The position numbers were made by a program, and so were the translations under genes. From Gemmatimonadaceae bacterium (GTDB taxonomy: Bacteria > Gemmatimonadota > Gemmatimonadetes > Gemmatimonadales > Gemmatimonadaceae), in the NCBI GenBank assembly GCA_025928185.1, contig JAICKA010000007.1:1-64000 (forward strand): a stretch of 64,000 nucleotides of DNA. The letters are read 5' to 3'. This document shows, one piece after another, positions 1 to 7,609 of this stretch. Numbering within the stretch: the first letter of the stretch is position 1; every line of letters starts with the position of its first letter. The notes under the pieces were generated by a model. That model had not been told where the DNA came from, ran no database searches, and was given only the letters and a program-made list of their open reading frames with translations.

Positions 1-1298
1 ACGTAGCCCACCGGCGTCTCGAGCAGCCCGTGCGCCTCGTTGCCATCCTTCGTCTTGAAGCTGATGTCGCGCGTCTCGCCCATCTCGATGCCGGCGAGCC
101 ACGCATCGTTCTGGTGCGAGATCTGTCGCAACGCGCCGTTCTCCAGCGCGTACACCTCGTTCGGCTTCGTCGACGTGCCGCTCAACACGGCGATCTTGCC
201 CGCATCGTTCATCGAGATGTCGCCGACCACCAGCTTTCCGTCGATCAGCTGCTCGACCTTGCCACCCGCCGCCGGCACTCGGCCGACGTACTCGCTCCGG
301 TCGTCGACATAGATGAAATCGATCGACTTGCCGTCGGCCGAGAAATGCGGCGAACGCACCGGACGATCGAGCGCTTCCGTGAGTATGCGCGGTGTGCCGC
401 CATTCACCGAGACGACTGCCAGCCGGTCTTCATTATATGCGGTATAGATCGGGTTGCCGCCGCGCAGGTAGGCGATCTCCTTGCCGTCGGGACTCCAGGC
501 GAACGGACCGCCGTCGTTGCCTTCGTACGTCGTCAGCTGGCGCGGCGTGGCGCCGGCGTGTGCTTCAATGACGTAGATGTCCGTATTGTTCACGCGATCC
601 AGATCGCCGGGCTGACGCGTGCTCTCGAACGCGATCAGCTTGCCGTCGGGCGACCAGGCGGGATTCGCTTCATCGAAGACACCGGGCAGCAGCTTCGTCG
701 CCTGCTTCGTCGCCAGGTCGAACACGTACAGGTGCGTGTGCGTCGAGTCGAGAAAGCCGGCCTGGTCGTTCTTGAAGTGATAGCGATCGATGACGATCGG
801 CTTCGGCTTCTTCGACGTATCCGCCGGCGGGTCGTCCATCGTCAGCGCGATGCGACTCGCGTCGGGCGACCATACGTAATCTCCAATACCACTCTTGAAG
901 TCGGTGACACGGTGCGCCTCGCCGCCGCGGCGGTCGAGCAGCCAGAGCTGCCCTCCCTTGCCACCCTCGCGCGACGAGAGGAACGACAGATACTTCCCGT
1001 CGGGGCTCCAGCGCGGCGACCGTTCGCCGTCCGGCGACGACGTGACCTGGATCGTCTGCGTGCCATCCCAGCTCGTCATCCAGATGTCGGTGTTGCTCTT
1101 GTCCTTCGCCGAATCCGTGGTGCTGACGGTGTACGCGATCCACTGGCCGTCGGGCGACAGTTGCGGATCGCCGACGTTCCTGAGCTGGTACATGTCGCCG
1201 ATGCGCACCGGCCGTTTGGCGGATTGCGCGAACAGCGGAGCGCTCAATGCGCATGAAGCGAGCAGCACGAGCGACGCGCGGACGACGGGCGGACGCAT
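1..1298 (-). CDS. S9 family peptidase, N-terminal part (3' end outside window)
   Basis: Secreted serine peptidase of the prolyl oligopeptidase/acylaminoacyl-peptidase type; 432 codons are visible and the gene runs off at base 1. The protein opens with a signal peptide (MRPPVVRASLVLLASCAL, cleavage near LFAQ). A TolB/WD40-like beta-propeller follows, shown by repeated SPDG blades (LSPDGQWIAY, WSPDGKYLSF, WSPDASRIAL, WSPDGKLIAF, WSPDGKEIAY). The catalytic alpha/beta-hydrolase domain should lie to the left of the window, so the Ser-Asp-His triad cannot be checked. The start is well supported: GGAGGAAAG stands a few bases before the ATG. A TolB-like protein without a hydrolase domain is possible but less likely, because the last visible residues (KTKDGNEAHGLLETP) look like the usual link into the hydrolase domain. 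Confidence 0.85.
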   Translation of the reverse strand, partial: MRPPVVRASLVLLASCALSAPLFAQSAKRPVRIGDMYQLRNVGDPQLSPDGQWIAYTVSTTDSAKDKSNTDIWMTSWDGTQTIQVTSSPDGERSPRWSPDGKYLSFLSSREGGKGGQLWLLDRRGGEAHRVTDFKSGIGDYVWSPDASRIALTMDDPPADTSKKPKPIVIDRYHFKNDQAGFLDSTHTHLYVFDLATKQATKLLPGVFDEANPAWSPDGKLIAFESTRQPGDLDRVNNTDIYVIEAHAGATPRQLTTYEGNDGGPFAWSPDGKEIAYLRGGNPIYTAYNEDRLAVVSVNGGTPRILTEALDRPVRSPHFSADGKSIDFIYVDDRSEYVGRVPAAGGKVEQLIDGKLVVGDISMNDAGKIAVLSGTSTKPNEVYALENGALRQISHQNDAWLAGIEMGETRDISFKTKDGNEAHGLLETPVGY

Positions 1299-1338
1299 GA
1301 CTTTCCTCCGGGGCGGGGGCGGTGAATTCTGATCCACC

Positions 1339-1368
1339 GACATTCTGCGTTGCGGCACGCGGAATGTC
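1339..1368 (-). terminator. Hairpin between small lipoprotein gene and S9 peptidase gene
   Basis: Arms GACATTCTGCGT and ACGCGGAATGTC pair with one mismatch around a 6-nt loop. GC-rich flanks (GGGGCGG/CCGCCCC) extend the symmetry. It lies just after the stop of the 1389-1913 gene and before the S9 start. No T-run follows, so it may be an attenuating or mRNA-end hairpin and not a classical intrinsic terminator. Confidence 0.4.
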
Positions 1369-1388
1369 CACCGCCCCGGAGAGCGGGA

Positions 1389-1913
1389 TCAGCTCTTCGG
1401 CACGTTCGCGGCGATACGGTCGAGCACCATCTGCTCCAGCTTGCCCTTCGTGCCGCACGGGATGCGATCGCTGCTGCCCTCGGTGATATCCTGACCGCTC
1501 GGCAGGAGCGTCGTTTCCACGGTCGAGCCGCCGCCATCCGCGGGCATCACGCTCGTGAGCAGCGACATGTAGATGCGATACGACGATGCGTTCAGGCCTT
1601 CCGGCCCCGAGCCGCAGTCGACGATCGACGTCATCGCCTGCCCGGCAATGGTGCGCTGTCTATAGAAGTCCGGATTGCCCAACTGATGACTCGGCGGGTT
1701 GTCGAACGTGAGCGGGATCCCGAGGTCCGCGTACGCCTTCCGCGCGGCGATCCATACCGTGGCCGGCGGCGACTTCAGCTCGACGTGCGTGCCGATCGGC
1801 TGGTCGCCGAGCGTGACACCGCGACTGTCGACGAGAATGGTGGGACGACGTGCGGGGGCAGGTCCGGCGCTCGCGCAACCGCACAGACCGACGAGCAGAA
1901 GGATCCGACGCAT
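1389..1913 (-). CDS. Small secreted lipoprotein, hypothetical
   Basis: 174-residue protein of unknown function. It starts MRRILLLVGLCGCASAGP, a lipoprotein signal with lipobox-like LCGC/GCAS, so it is probably membrane-anchored outside the cytoplasm. The reading frame stays open upstream to 2024, but the start at 1913 puts the signal peptide at the N-terminus and avoids overlap with the divergent M28 gene. The mature part contains a short beta-rich segment (DSRGVTLGDQPIGTHVEL) and later IYMSLLTSVMPADG. I recognise no catalytic motif. It is transcribed towards the S9 peptidase gene, 90 bp downstream. Confidence 0.65.
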   Translation of the reverse strand: MRRILLLVGLCGCASAGPAPARRPTILVDSRGVTLGDQPIGTHVELKSPPATVWIAARKAYADLGIPLTFDNPPSHQLGNPDFYRQRTIAGQAMTSIVDCGSGPEGLNASSYRIYMSLLTSVMPADGGGSTVETTLLPSGQDITEGSSDRIPCGTKGKLEQMVLDRIAANVPKS

Positions 1914-2054
1914 GCTGAGGTCCGGTGAGAGAGTGAGAAGAAGATGCAGCAGAGGACGGCGGTTGCAAACCACCCGCAACGTGCGAGTTTCCGGGTGTAT
2001 CCCCGGTCGGGGGAAAAGGTCCACGCACCGGTTCGCCGGTCAGACGCCCAGACA

Positions 2055-3182
2055 ATGAATCGACACACGATGCGATCCGTTCGAGCCGCGGCAATCGTCG
2101 CCGCCTGTTGCGCCACCGCCTGCGCACATCCGCGGTCGGCCAGCTCGTCCCCCTCCCCCTCGCCGCAACCGTACATCGCGACGGCGAGCGCCGTTGCCCG
2201 CACCGTCACCCAGGCCAGTGTGCGCACCGAGCTCTCGGTGCTCGCGGCGGATTCGATGGAAGGCCGCTTCACCGCATCGCCCGGCGGCGCACGCGCGGCG
2301 AAGTACATCGCCGAACAGTTCCAGGCGGCGGGGCTCAGGCCGGCGGGCGACAGCGGCTACTTCCAGCGCGTGCCCGTCGCGTTGACGAACGGCATGCCCC
2401 GTTCGGTGCCGAGCTTCGATGCGCTCGACACCTTGCCACCGGAGCGGCGCGGACTCGCGGTGAACGTCGTCGGTATTCTGCCTGGAACGCTCGCCGATAG
2501 CGCAATCGTTGTCGACGCGCACTACGATCACCTCGGCACCGTCGCGCGCGGCCGCTGTCGGGCCATGGGTGCGGATTCGATCTGCAACGGCGCCGACGAC
2601 GACGCGTCCGGAACGGTCGCGGTGATGGAGATCGCCAGGGCGATGGCGTCCGGACCGAAACCGCGCCGCACCGTCGTCTTCGTCGCGACGACGGGGGAGG
2701 AAGTGGGATTGATCGGAACGCGGTGGTACATCGCGCACCCCGCCGTACCGCTCGACCACATGGTCGCGAACCTCGAGATCGAGATGATCGACCGGCCCGA
2801 TTCGCTCGCCGGCGGCCCGGGCCACGCGTGGCTCACCGGCTACGAGCGGTCGACGATGGGCGCGATGTTCGCCAGCGCCGGCCTGCCGATCGAGCCCGAC
2901 AAGCGCCCGTGCCAGGGATTCTTCGAGCGCAGCGACAACATCGCGTTCGCGCGTGCCGGCATTCCGGCGCACACCTTGTCGACCTTCGATCTCCATGCGG
3001 ATTACCATCACGCCAACGACGAGATGTCACTAGCGAACATTCCCCATATGACCGGCGTGATCCGCGCCGCTGTTTCCGCCGTCGAGATGCTCGCCAACGG
3101 GCCGGCGCCGCACTGGTACGAAGGCAAGCAGCCGCCGGCCACTGGCCGCATGATCCGGCCCAACTGCCGCGCTACTCGTTAG
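2055..3182 (+). CDS. M28 family zinc aminopeptidase, lipoprotein
   Basis: Di-zinc exopeptidase (aminopeptidase Y/S type) that would trim peptides outside the cytoplasm. The N-terminus has a lipoprotein signal (RAAAIVAACCATACAHP). Metal ligands typical of M28 are visible: His-Asp in VDAHYDHLG, Asp in NGADDDASG, the catalytic Glu pair in TTGEEVG, a later Glu/Asp in EIEMIDR, and a C-terminal His in DLHADYHH. At 375 residues it has the usual length. The frame is open from 1944, but the ATG at 2055 (or 2070) places the signal peptide correctly. It is divergent from the lipoprotein gene at 1389-1913. Confidence 0.88.
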   Translation: MNRHTMRSVRAAAIVAACCATACAHPRSASSSPSPSPQPYIATASAVARTVTQASVRTELSVLAADSMEGRFTASPGGARAAKYIAEQFQAAGLRPAGDSGYFQRVPVALTNGMPRSVPSFDALDTLPPERRGLAVNVVGILPGTLADSAIVVDAHYDHLGTVARGRCRAMGADSICNGADDDASGTVAVMEIARAMASGPKPRRTVVFVATTGEEVGLIGTRWYIAHPAVPLDHMVANLEIEMIDRPDSLAGGPGHAWLTGYERSTMGAMFASAGLPIEPDKRPCQGFFERSDNIAFARAGIPAHTLSTFDLHADYHHANDEMSLANIPHMTGVIRAAVSAVEMLANGPAPHWYEGKQPPATGRMIRPNCRATR

Positions 3183-3194
3183 CGAAGGCTGCTT

Positions 3195-3425
3195 GATTCG
3201 GCCGCAGATGAACGCTGATGAACGGTGATTGGTAGGCCACTACCCCGATCGGGGACATTCGATAATTCAGGCTGAACAGTCTTTTGTGAACAACGCAAAT
3301 CGCGTTCGATGAATCGTGTCTTGTTCCCTTTTTCAATCAACACAAATAGGCATCAAATACCGTTCAATCAGATGTTGCAGCACGCGCACATCTGCGTTCA
3401 TCCGCGCCATCTGCGGCCGCTTTTG
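3195..3425. repeat. Intergenic word repeat with inverted arms (GATGAACGC type)
   Basis: The gap between the M28 stop and the SGNH hydrolase stop is bounded by inverted arms. CGGCCGCAGATG at 3199-3210 matches CATCTGCGGCCG at 3408-3419 exactly, followed by imperfect copies of the word GATGAACGC. The interior (3231-3385) is AT-richer and shows no gene. The right arm runs into the 3' end of the SGNH gene, so the last residues of that protein (QIKSGRRWRG) are written by the repeat. Confidence 0.6.
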
Positions 3426-4060
3426 ATCTGCGCTTCCACGGCGGCAAGGACTAGTTGCGCCCAGTCGGCGTACATCGCGGCCGAGGGGTGAAGGCCATCA
3501 GCGGCTAGCAGACTCGGGTCGGAGGCGGCCCGAGTGAAGCTGGCCGTGACATCCACCCAATTCGCGGCCAAGCCGGTGACGCGGATCGTCTCGTCCCGAT
3601 TGACTTCATTGAACTCGCGGATTGCGGCGGCGATCGCCACACGGTCACGCCCCGAGGCGAACGGCGTCACGCCCCAATCGGGAATCGACAACACGATCAC
3701 ACGCTCCGCCTCGCCGCCGGCAAATGTTACGGCGCGGCCGAGCAACGCGCGGAAGCGGGGGCGATACTCCGTGGCCTTGCCTCCCCGATACTGATCGTTC
3801 ACGCCGATCAGCAGCGTGACGAGATCGTACGGCGGCTCGAGCTGCGCGGCATCGATGCCGCTCGACAGCTCGTCGGTCGTCCAGCCGGTGTGCGCGACGA
3901 TCGTCGGCTCGGCCGCGTCGATCCCGCGCTGGCGCAACAGCGCGGCGAGCTGCATTGGCCAGCGGTCGGTTGCGCTGACGCCCTCGCCGATCGTGTACGA
4001 GTCGCCGAGCGAGAGAATGCGAAGTGCGTGCGGCGCGACGGGCGCGCTGTCGGCCGTCAC
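3398..4060 (-). CDS. SGNH/GDSL-family hydrolase
   Basis: Esterase/lipase-like hydrolase of 220 residues. Block I is LSLGDSYTIGEG with the nucleophile Ser, block III is GVNDQYRG (Gly-x-Asn), and block V is DGLHPSAAMY with the Asp-x-x-His pair. There is no signal peptide, so it probably acts in the cytoplasm. The start is the GTG overlapping the TGA of the upstream LIC_10091-like gene (GTGA), a sign of translational coupling; the frame stays open far upstream only as an antisense-like shadow. It is last in the operon 6247-3398. Its C-terminal tail lies in an intergenic repeat and may be a recent extension. Confidence 0.85.
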   Translation of the reverse strand: MTADSAPVAPHALRILSLGDSYTIGEGVSATDRWPMQLAALLRQRGIDAAEPTIVAHTGWTTDELSSGIDAAQLEPPYDLVTLLIGVNDQYRGGKATEYRPRFRALLGRAVTFAGGEAERVIVLSIPDWGVTPFASGRDRVAIAAAIREFNEVNRDETIRVTGLAANWVDVTASFTRAASDPSLLAADGLHPSAAMYADWAQLVLAAVEAQIKSGRRWRG

Positions 4061-5193
4061 GGCCGCACGTACCCGTGCATCACGAGATCCAGATAGTCGC
4101 GGATTGCGCCGGCGTCGTATTCGCGCAACAGCTCGTCGATCGGCTCGATCATCTGCACGCTCCGGCTGCCGCTGGCCGGGATGGCCAGCGGGTGCGGCTG
4201 GCCGAAGCGCTCGAAGAAGCTGCGGATCACCACGCTGGTGCTGTCGCGCGGCAGCGCGCGCAGGTTCTCGATGTAGGTGTCGAAGCCGCCCTGGCGCGTG
4301 ATCAGGTACTGCTCGACGTTCGACAAGTAGAATGCGGAGACTTTCATGTGGTGCGCCCGCGCGTACTCGCCGATCGCGCGCACGGCGTACGGGCCGGCCA
4401 CGTTGCCCACGACCGGCACGATGCGCCCCTCGCGTTCCATGTCGCGGATGACATCGAACGCGCGCTCGCTGGCGAGGTAGCTCACCTCCCGGCCATCGCG
4501 GTTGGTAGCGATGATCAGATCGCGGAACGATGGGTAATCGCCGCGGTTGTTCCGACCGAGGCTCGAGTAGCGCGTTTCGAGTCCGTCCTGCACGAACTCG
4601 GCGCGGTAGCGATCGAGCACCTCGCGATCGTGCGCGTCGAGCGGGACGTGGTAGTTCGTGATGCGGTCGTTGCTCGCGTCGCGCGACACGGCGGCGGCGC
4701 GCGCATCGGACGGCGTGCGATCGAGATAGGCGATGATGTCGGCGGTGAATCGATCGGTCCACGCGCCGGCGTCAGGCGGCACCGGCCGTCCGAACAGCAG
4801 ACAGAGATACTCGAGCCGGTTGCGTGCGACGGCGAACAGGGACTTGAACAGCAGGTGCTCGAGCATGTTGTCGCGCCGGATGTCGAGCATGAAGGCGATC
4901 GACGGACGGATCAGCGCGATGTACGAAAAGTTCTGATCGGGGCCAACACCGATGTACACGCCGCCGTGTACGCCGAGCTTTGCCAGCTGGCTGTCGACCG
5001 ACAGATACGTGAGCTCATTGGAGATGATGTTGTCTGAATCGAAGTAGCCGCCGGACTCGGAGAGCTGGGCGACGAGTGCGGCGAACGACGAATCGGCCGC
5101 CTCCGGTGCACGCTGCGCGCTCGCCGTCGCCGGTGGCGGGGCGACCGCAGCGCCGAAAGCGACGAACGACAGGCACGCGACGGCGCAACGCAT
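4057..5193 (-). CDS. LIC_10091-like family protein, secreted
   Basis: 378-residue protein with an N-terminal signal sequence (MRCAVACLSFVAFGAAVA, then PPPATASAQ). It resembles proteins named LIC_10091 family, whose function is not established. Typical stretches are FSYIALIRPSIAF, FMLDIRRDN and VSAFYLSNVEQYLI. I see no cofactor motif beyond a possible SAM-methyltransferase-like fold, which I cannot confirm. The start at 5193 fits the signal peptide and lies 13 bp after the DUF72 stop. The stop overlaps the SGNH start by 4 bp. Confidence 0.75.
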   Translation of the reverse strand: MRCAVACLSFVAFGAAVAPPPATASAQRAPEAADSSFAALVAQLSESGGYFDSDNIISNELTYLSVDSQLAKLGVHGGVYIGVGPDQNFSYIALIRPSIAFMLDIRRDNMLEHLLFKSLFAVARNRLEYLCLLFGRPVPPDAGAWTDRFTADIIAYLDRTPSDARAAAVSRDASNDRITNYHVPLDAHDREVLDRYRAEFVQDGLETRYSSLGRNNRGDYPSFRDLIIATNRDGREVSYLASERAFDVIRDMEREGRIVPVVGNVAGPYAVRAIGEYARAHHMKVSAFYLSNVEQYLITRQGGFDTYIENLRALPRDSTSVVIRSFFERFGQPHPLAIPASGSRSVQMIEPIDELLREYDAGAIRDYLDLVMHGYVRP

Positions 5194-5206
5194 TCGTCGC
5201 GCGTGG

Positions 5207-6037
5207 TCAGCCCATTCCGAGGAGATCCGCGAGCTGCATTGCGTTGTGTGGCGCATGCACCTTGGCGTCATTGTCGAAGTATACGTATACGTCGCGCCCG
5301 GGTCGCTCGGTACTCGTCCATGCGCGGATTCGATCGGCCCACCCCGCCAGCTCGTCGTCGGTATAGTCGCTCTCGTACAGCGCGCTGGAGCCGTGGAGTC
5401 GCACGTAGACGAAATCCGCCGTCACGTGCTCGGCGTAGCCGTACCGGCCGGCCGTGTCGGCGATGACGAATGCACAGTCATGCGTGCGGAGAATGTCGTA
5501 GAACTCGTCGTGGAAGTACGACGGGTGGCGCACCTCGAAGGCGTGACGATACGGCACGCGGACCGGGGCATCGACGAGCGCCCCGCGACGCAGACGGTGG
5601 TCGTGCTGGCGCGCCACCGCTTCGGCGTCGACCGAGTTGCGCGGCAGCCGGCGCATGAAGGAATCCATGCGCTCGGCGTCGAAGCGGTAGCTGGCCGGAA
5701 GCTGCCAGAGAAACGGCCCCGTCTTCTGGCCGAGCGCGAGGACGCCGCTGGCGAAGAAGTTGCCCATCGCGGCGTCACAGTTTCGTAATTTCAGATTGTG
5801 GGTGATGAATCGGCCGGCCTTGATGGCGAACACGAAGCCGTCGTCCGGTACGGCGGCGGCCCAGCGCGCATAGGTGTCGGGCGACTTGAGACTGTAGAAC
5901 GTGCCATTCAGCTCGACCGAGTTGAACACCCGGCTGGCAAAGCCGAGCCACTGTCGGCGCGGAACGTCCGGTGGATAGAAGGTGCCGCGCCAGCCTGGAT
6001 AGTCGTAGCCGGAGATGCCGATGAAGCAACGGGCCAT
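5207..6037 (-). CDS. DUF72 domain-containing protein (YecE-like)
   Basis: 276-residue protein of the DUF72 family, a TIM-barrel fold whose biochemical role is not settled. Family hallmarks are visible: the N-terminal ISGYDYPGWRGTFYP, NSVELNGTFYSLKS, GFVFAIKAGRFITH, the central AFEVRHPSYF, VYVRLHGSSALYES near the end and VYVYFDNDAKVHAP. The start ATG at 6037 follows the stop of the small gene at 6047 by 9 bp, so the two are probably co-transcribed with the LIC_10091-like and SGNH genes. Confidence 0.9.
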   Translation of the reverse strand: MARCFIGISGYDYPGWRGTFYPPDVPRRQWLGFASRVFNSVELNGTFYSLKSPDTYARWAAAVPDDGFVFAIKAGRFITHNLKLRNCDAAMGNFFASGVLALGQKTGPFLWQLPASYRFDAERMDSFMRRLPRNSVDAEAVARQHDHRLRRGALVDAPVRVPYRHAFEVRHPSYFHDEFYDILRTHDCAFVIADTAGRYGYAEHVTADFVYVRLHGSSALYESDYTDDELAGWADRIRAWTSTERPGRDVYVYFDNDAKVHAPHNAMQLADLLGMG

Positions 6038-6046
6038 GCGGCCCGG

Positions 6047-6247
6047 TCAGCGGCGTCCGGGCGTCGCGGTCATCACGGCGCGGAGTTGCGCGAGGAACGC
6101 CTCCGGTCCGGCGCCGTTCGACAGCTCGGCCAGCGCACGGAGGGCGTCTTGCGGGCGAACGCCCAGTCCGGCGCTGACGGTGTTCGGGTCGACGCCGACG
6201 CGCTCCAGCTCACGGAGTAGATGCTCGAACTGTTCAGCCTGTGACAT
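6047..6247 (-). CDS. Small helical protein, hypothetical
   Basis: 66-residue protein starting MSQAEQFEHLLRELERVGV. It is likely all-helical and has no cysteine or transmembrane segment. It is the first gene of the operon that continues with DUF72. The frame is open to 6325, but the Met at 6247 gives a compact amphipathic start. I do not recognise the family. Confidence 0.55.
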   Translation of the reverse strand: MSQAEQFEHLLRELERVGVDPNTVSAGLGVRPQDALRALAELSNGAGPEAFLAQLRAVMTATPGRR

Positions 6248-6373
6248 GTGTCCTCGGAGAAACACACTTGCTGGCCTGGTCGTTCGGTGGGTCCGGCCGG
6301 TCCGACGTTCAGTTCGCTGGTGCAATCCGTATTCCCGATCACAAAGATATATGCCGAGATCGAGAATGAGGCT

Positions 6374-6407
6374 ACAAAAAAACGGCCGACCCGCGAGGGT
6401 CGGCCGT
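6374..6407 (-). terminator. Intrinsic terminator after anti-sigma gene
   Basis: Perfect 11-bp stem, ACGGCCGACCC and GGGTCGGCCGT, with a GCGA (plus-strand) loop. On the minus strand it is followed by a run of T (A-run at 6375-6382). It lies 24 bp beyond the stop of the 6431-6883 gene and should end the sigma/anti-sigma transcript. Confidence 0.9.
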
Positions 6408-6430
6408 CAACGATCGAAGGAACCGCGGAG

Positions 6431-6883
6431 CTAGTGGATCAGCCCCAGGACCACCGCGGTGACTGCCGCGCCGGCGACGACGAGCGCCGCGGCTGCGCCG
6501 AACCCGACGGCCGGCGTGATGACGAACTCACGACGCCACCAGGGCGTGATGACCTGGGGTGCCGTCTGCGGCAGCGCTTCCATGATCCGAGCTTCGAGGT
6601 AGGTGGGCGTGTGCATGCGGCGACGCCGATCCACCTCGACATTGATGTTCTTCCAGAACTCCACATCGCGCGCCGTGTCGCCCTTGCGGACACTCGCTTC
6701 GGGGAGCTCACCATCGAGCCACGCGTGCACAGCCGGCGAGAGCACACGGGCGTCCTGTTCCTGATGGCCTAGCGGCACCTCTCGATCGGCGAGAGGACGC
6801 TCCCGTTCGGGGCGCCGATTCTGCCGATTGTGATGGCCGTCGAACCCGCCAAGGCCGTCGTCGGAGCGGAGATCGTCTACCAT
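6431..6883 (-). CDS. Putative anti-sigma factor, single transmembrane segment
   Basis: 150-residue protein with a hydrophilic N-terminal half, a short helical region (HAWLDGELPEASVRKGD) and one C-terminal membrane segment (AAALVVAGAAVTAVVLGLI). The gene overlaps the ECF sigma stop by one base (TAATG), so it is translationally coupled. That arrangement and topology fit an anti-sigma factor holding the sigma at the membrane. No zinc-binding HxxxCxxC motif is present, so it is not a ZAS-type protein. Function is inferred from context. Confidence 0.65.
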   Translation of the reverse strand: MVDDLRSDDGLGGFDGHHNRQNRRPERERPLADREVPLGHQEQDARVLSPAVHAWLDGELPEASVRKGDTARDVEFWKNINVEVDRRRRMHTPTYLEARIMEALPQTAPQVITPWWRREFVITPAVGFGAAAALVVAGAAVTAVVLGLIH

Positions 6884-7539
6884 TAGGCGTACTTTTCCTC
6901 TAAGAGTGCTTGGAGAGCTTCACGCGCGCGGTGTACGCGCATCTTCAGCGCTCCGACGGTAGTACCCAGCAAATCGGCCATTTCTTCGTACGACCGACCT
7001 TCTACGTGCTTCATCACGAATGCTTCGCGCAGCGAGGCCGGCAACGTGGCCAACGCGCGGTCCAGATCCGTGCGGAGTTCCGTACGATCGAGCTCTTCAT
7101 CTGGTGTCGCATACGAAGACGGTTGATCGTCTTCGTCGTAGCTCAAGTGCGACCGCCGGATGTTCTTCAGCCAATCCTTGCATCCGTTGGCCACGATCCT
7201 GAACACCCATGCATCGAACCGGCCACGCACCTCGGCCAGATGTTGATAGGCCTTGATGAAGCTGAGCTGCAGGATGTCTTCGGCGACGTCGGGACTGCCC
7301 GTCATGCACAGGGCGTGACGGTAGAGTGGATCGCTGTAGCGGGAAATCAACGTCTTGAATGCGTCGCGATTTCCAGCGAGCACGCGCTGAATGATGAGTT
7401 GATCGGTATTATCCGGATCAACTGGCGTCTGATCAGCCTGCAGGGGTTGCTCAGTCGTCTTCACGACAACAGAGTAACGCGCTTTCCGCGCTTCGGACAG
7501 TGCGGTTGCCCGTGCAGTGGGCTCGAGGATGGTCGCCAC
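6883..7539 (-). CDS. ECF-type RNA polymerase sigma factor
   Basis: Group 4 (ECF) sigma factor. Region 2 spans about residues 48-115 (FKTLISRYSDPLYRHALCMT, VAEDILQLSFIKAYQHL, FDAWVFRIVANGCKDWLK). Region 4 near the C-terminus (LPASLREAFVMKHVEGRSYE, then EMADLLGTTVGALKMRVHRA) carries the helix-turn-helix. The long start at 7539 is GTG; the first 25 or so residues are weakly conserved in character and the true start may be further in. It forms a two-gene operon with the putative anti-sigma factor. Confidence 0.9.
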   Translation of the reverse strand: MATILEPTARATALSEARKARYSVVVKTTEQPLQADQTPVDPDNTDQLIIQRVLAGNRDAFKTLISRYSDPLYRHALCMTGSPDVAEDILQLSFIKAYQHLAEVRGRFDAWVFRIVANGCKDWLKNIRRSHLSYDEDDQPSSYATPDEELDRTELRTDLDRALATLPASLREAFVMKHVEGRSYEEMADLLGTTVGALKMRVHRAREALQALLEEKYA

Positions 7540-7577
7540 GTGGGTAGGACGAATCGGGCGGAGGCGAGGTAACTAGC

Positions 7578-7609
7578 GGTGGAACGGTGGAACGTTCAGG
7601 CGTTCAGGC
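7578..7609. repeat. Tandem octamers (GGTGGAAC x2, GTTCAGGC x2)
   Basis: Four contiguous perfect 8-mers fill 32 bp: GGTGGAAC at 7578 and 7586, GTTCAGGC at 7594 and 7602. The last overlaps the stop codon of the CoA-transferase gene. GGTGGAAC-type words recur at 26996-27027 next to the EF-G-like gene stop. Confidence 0.75.
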
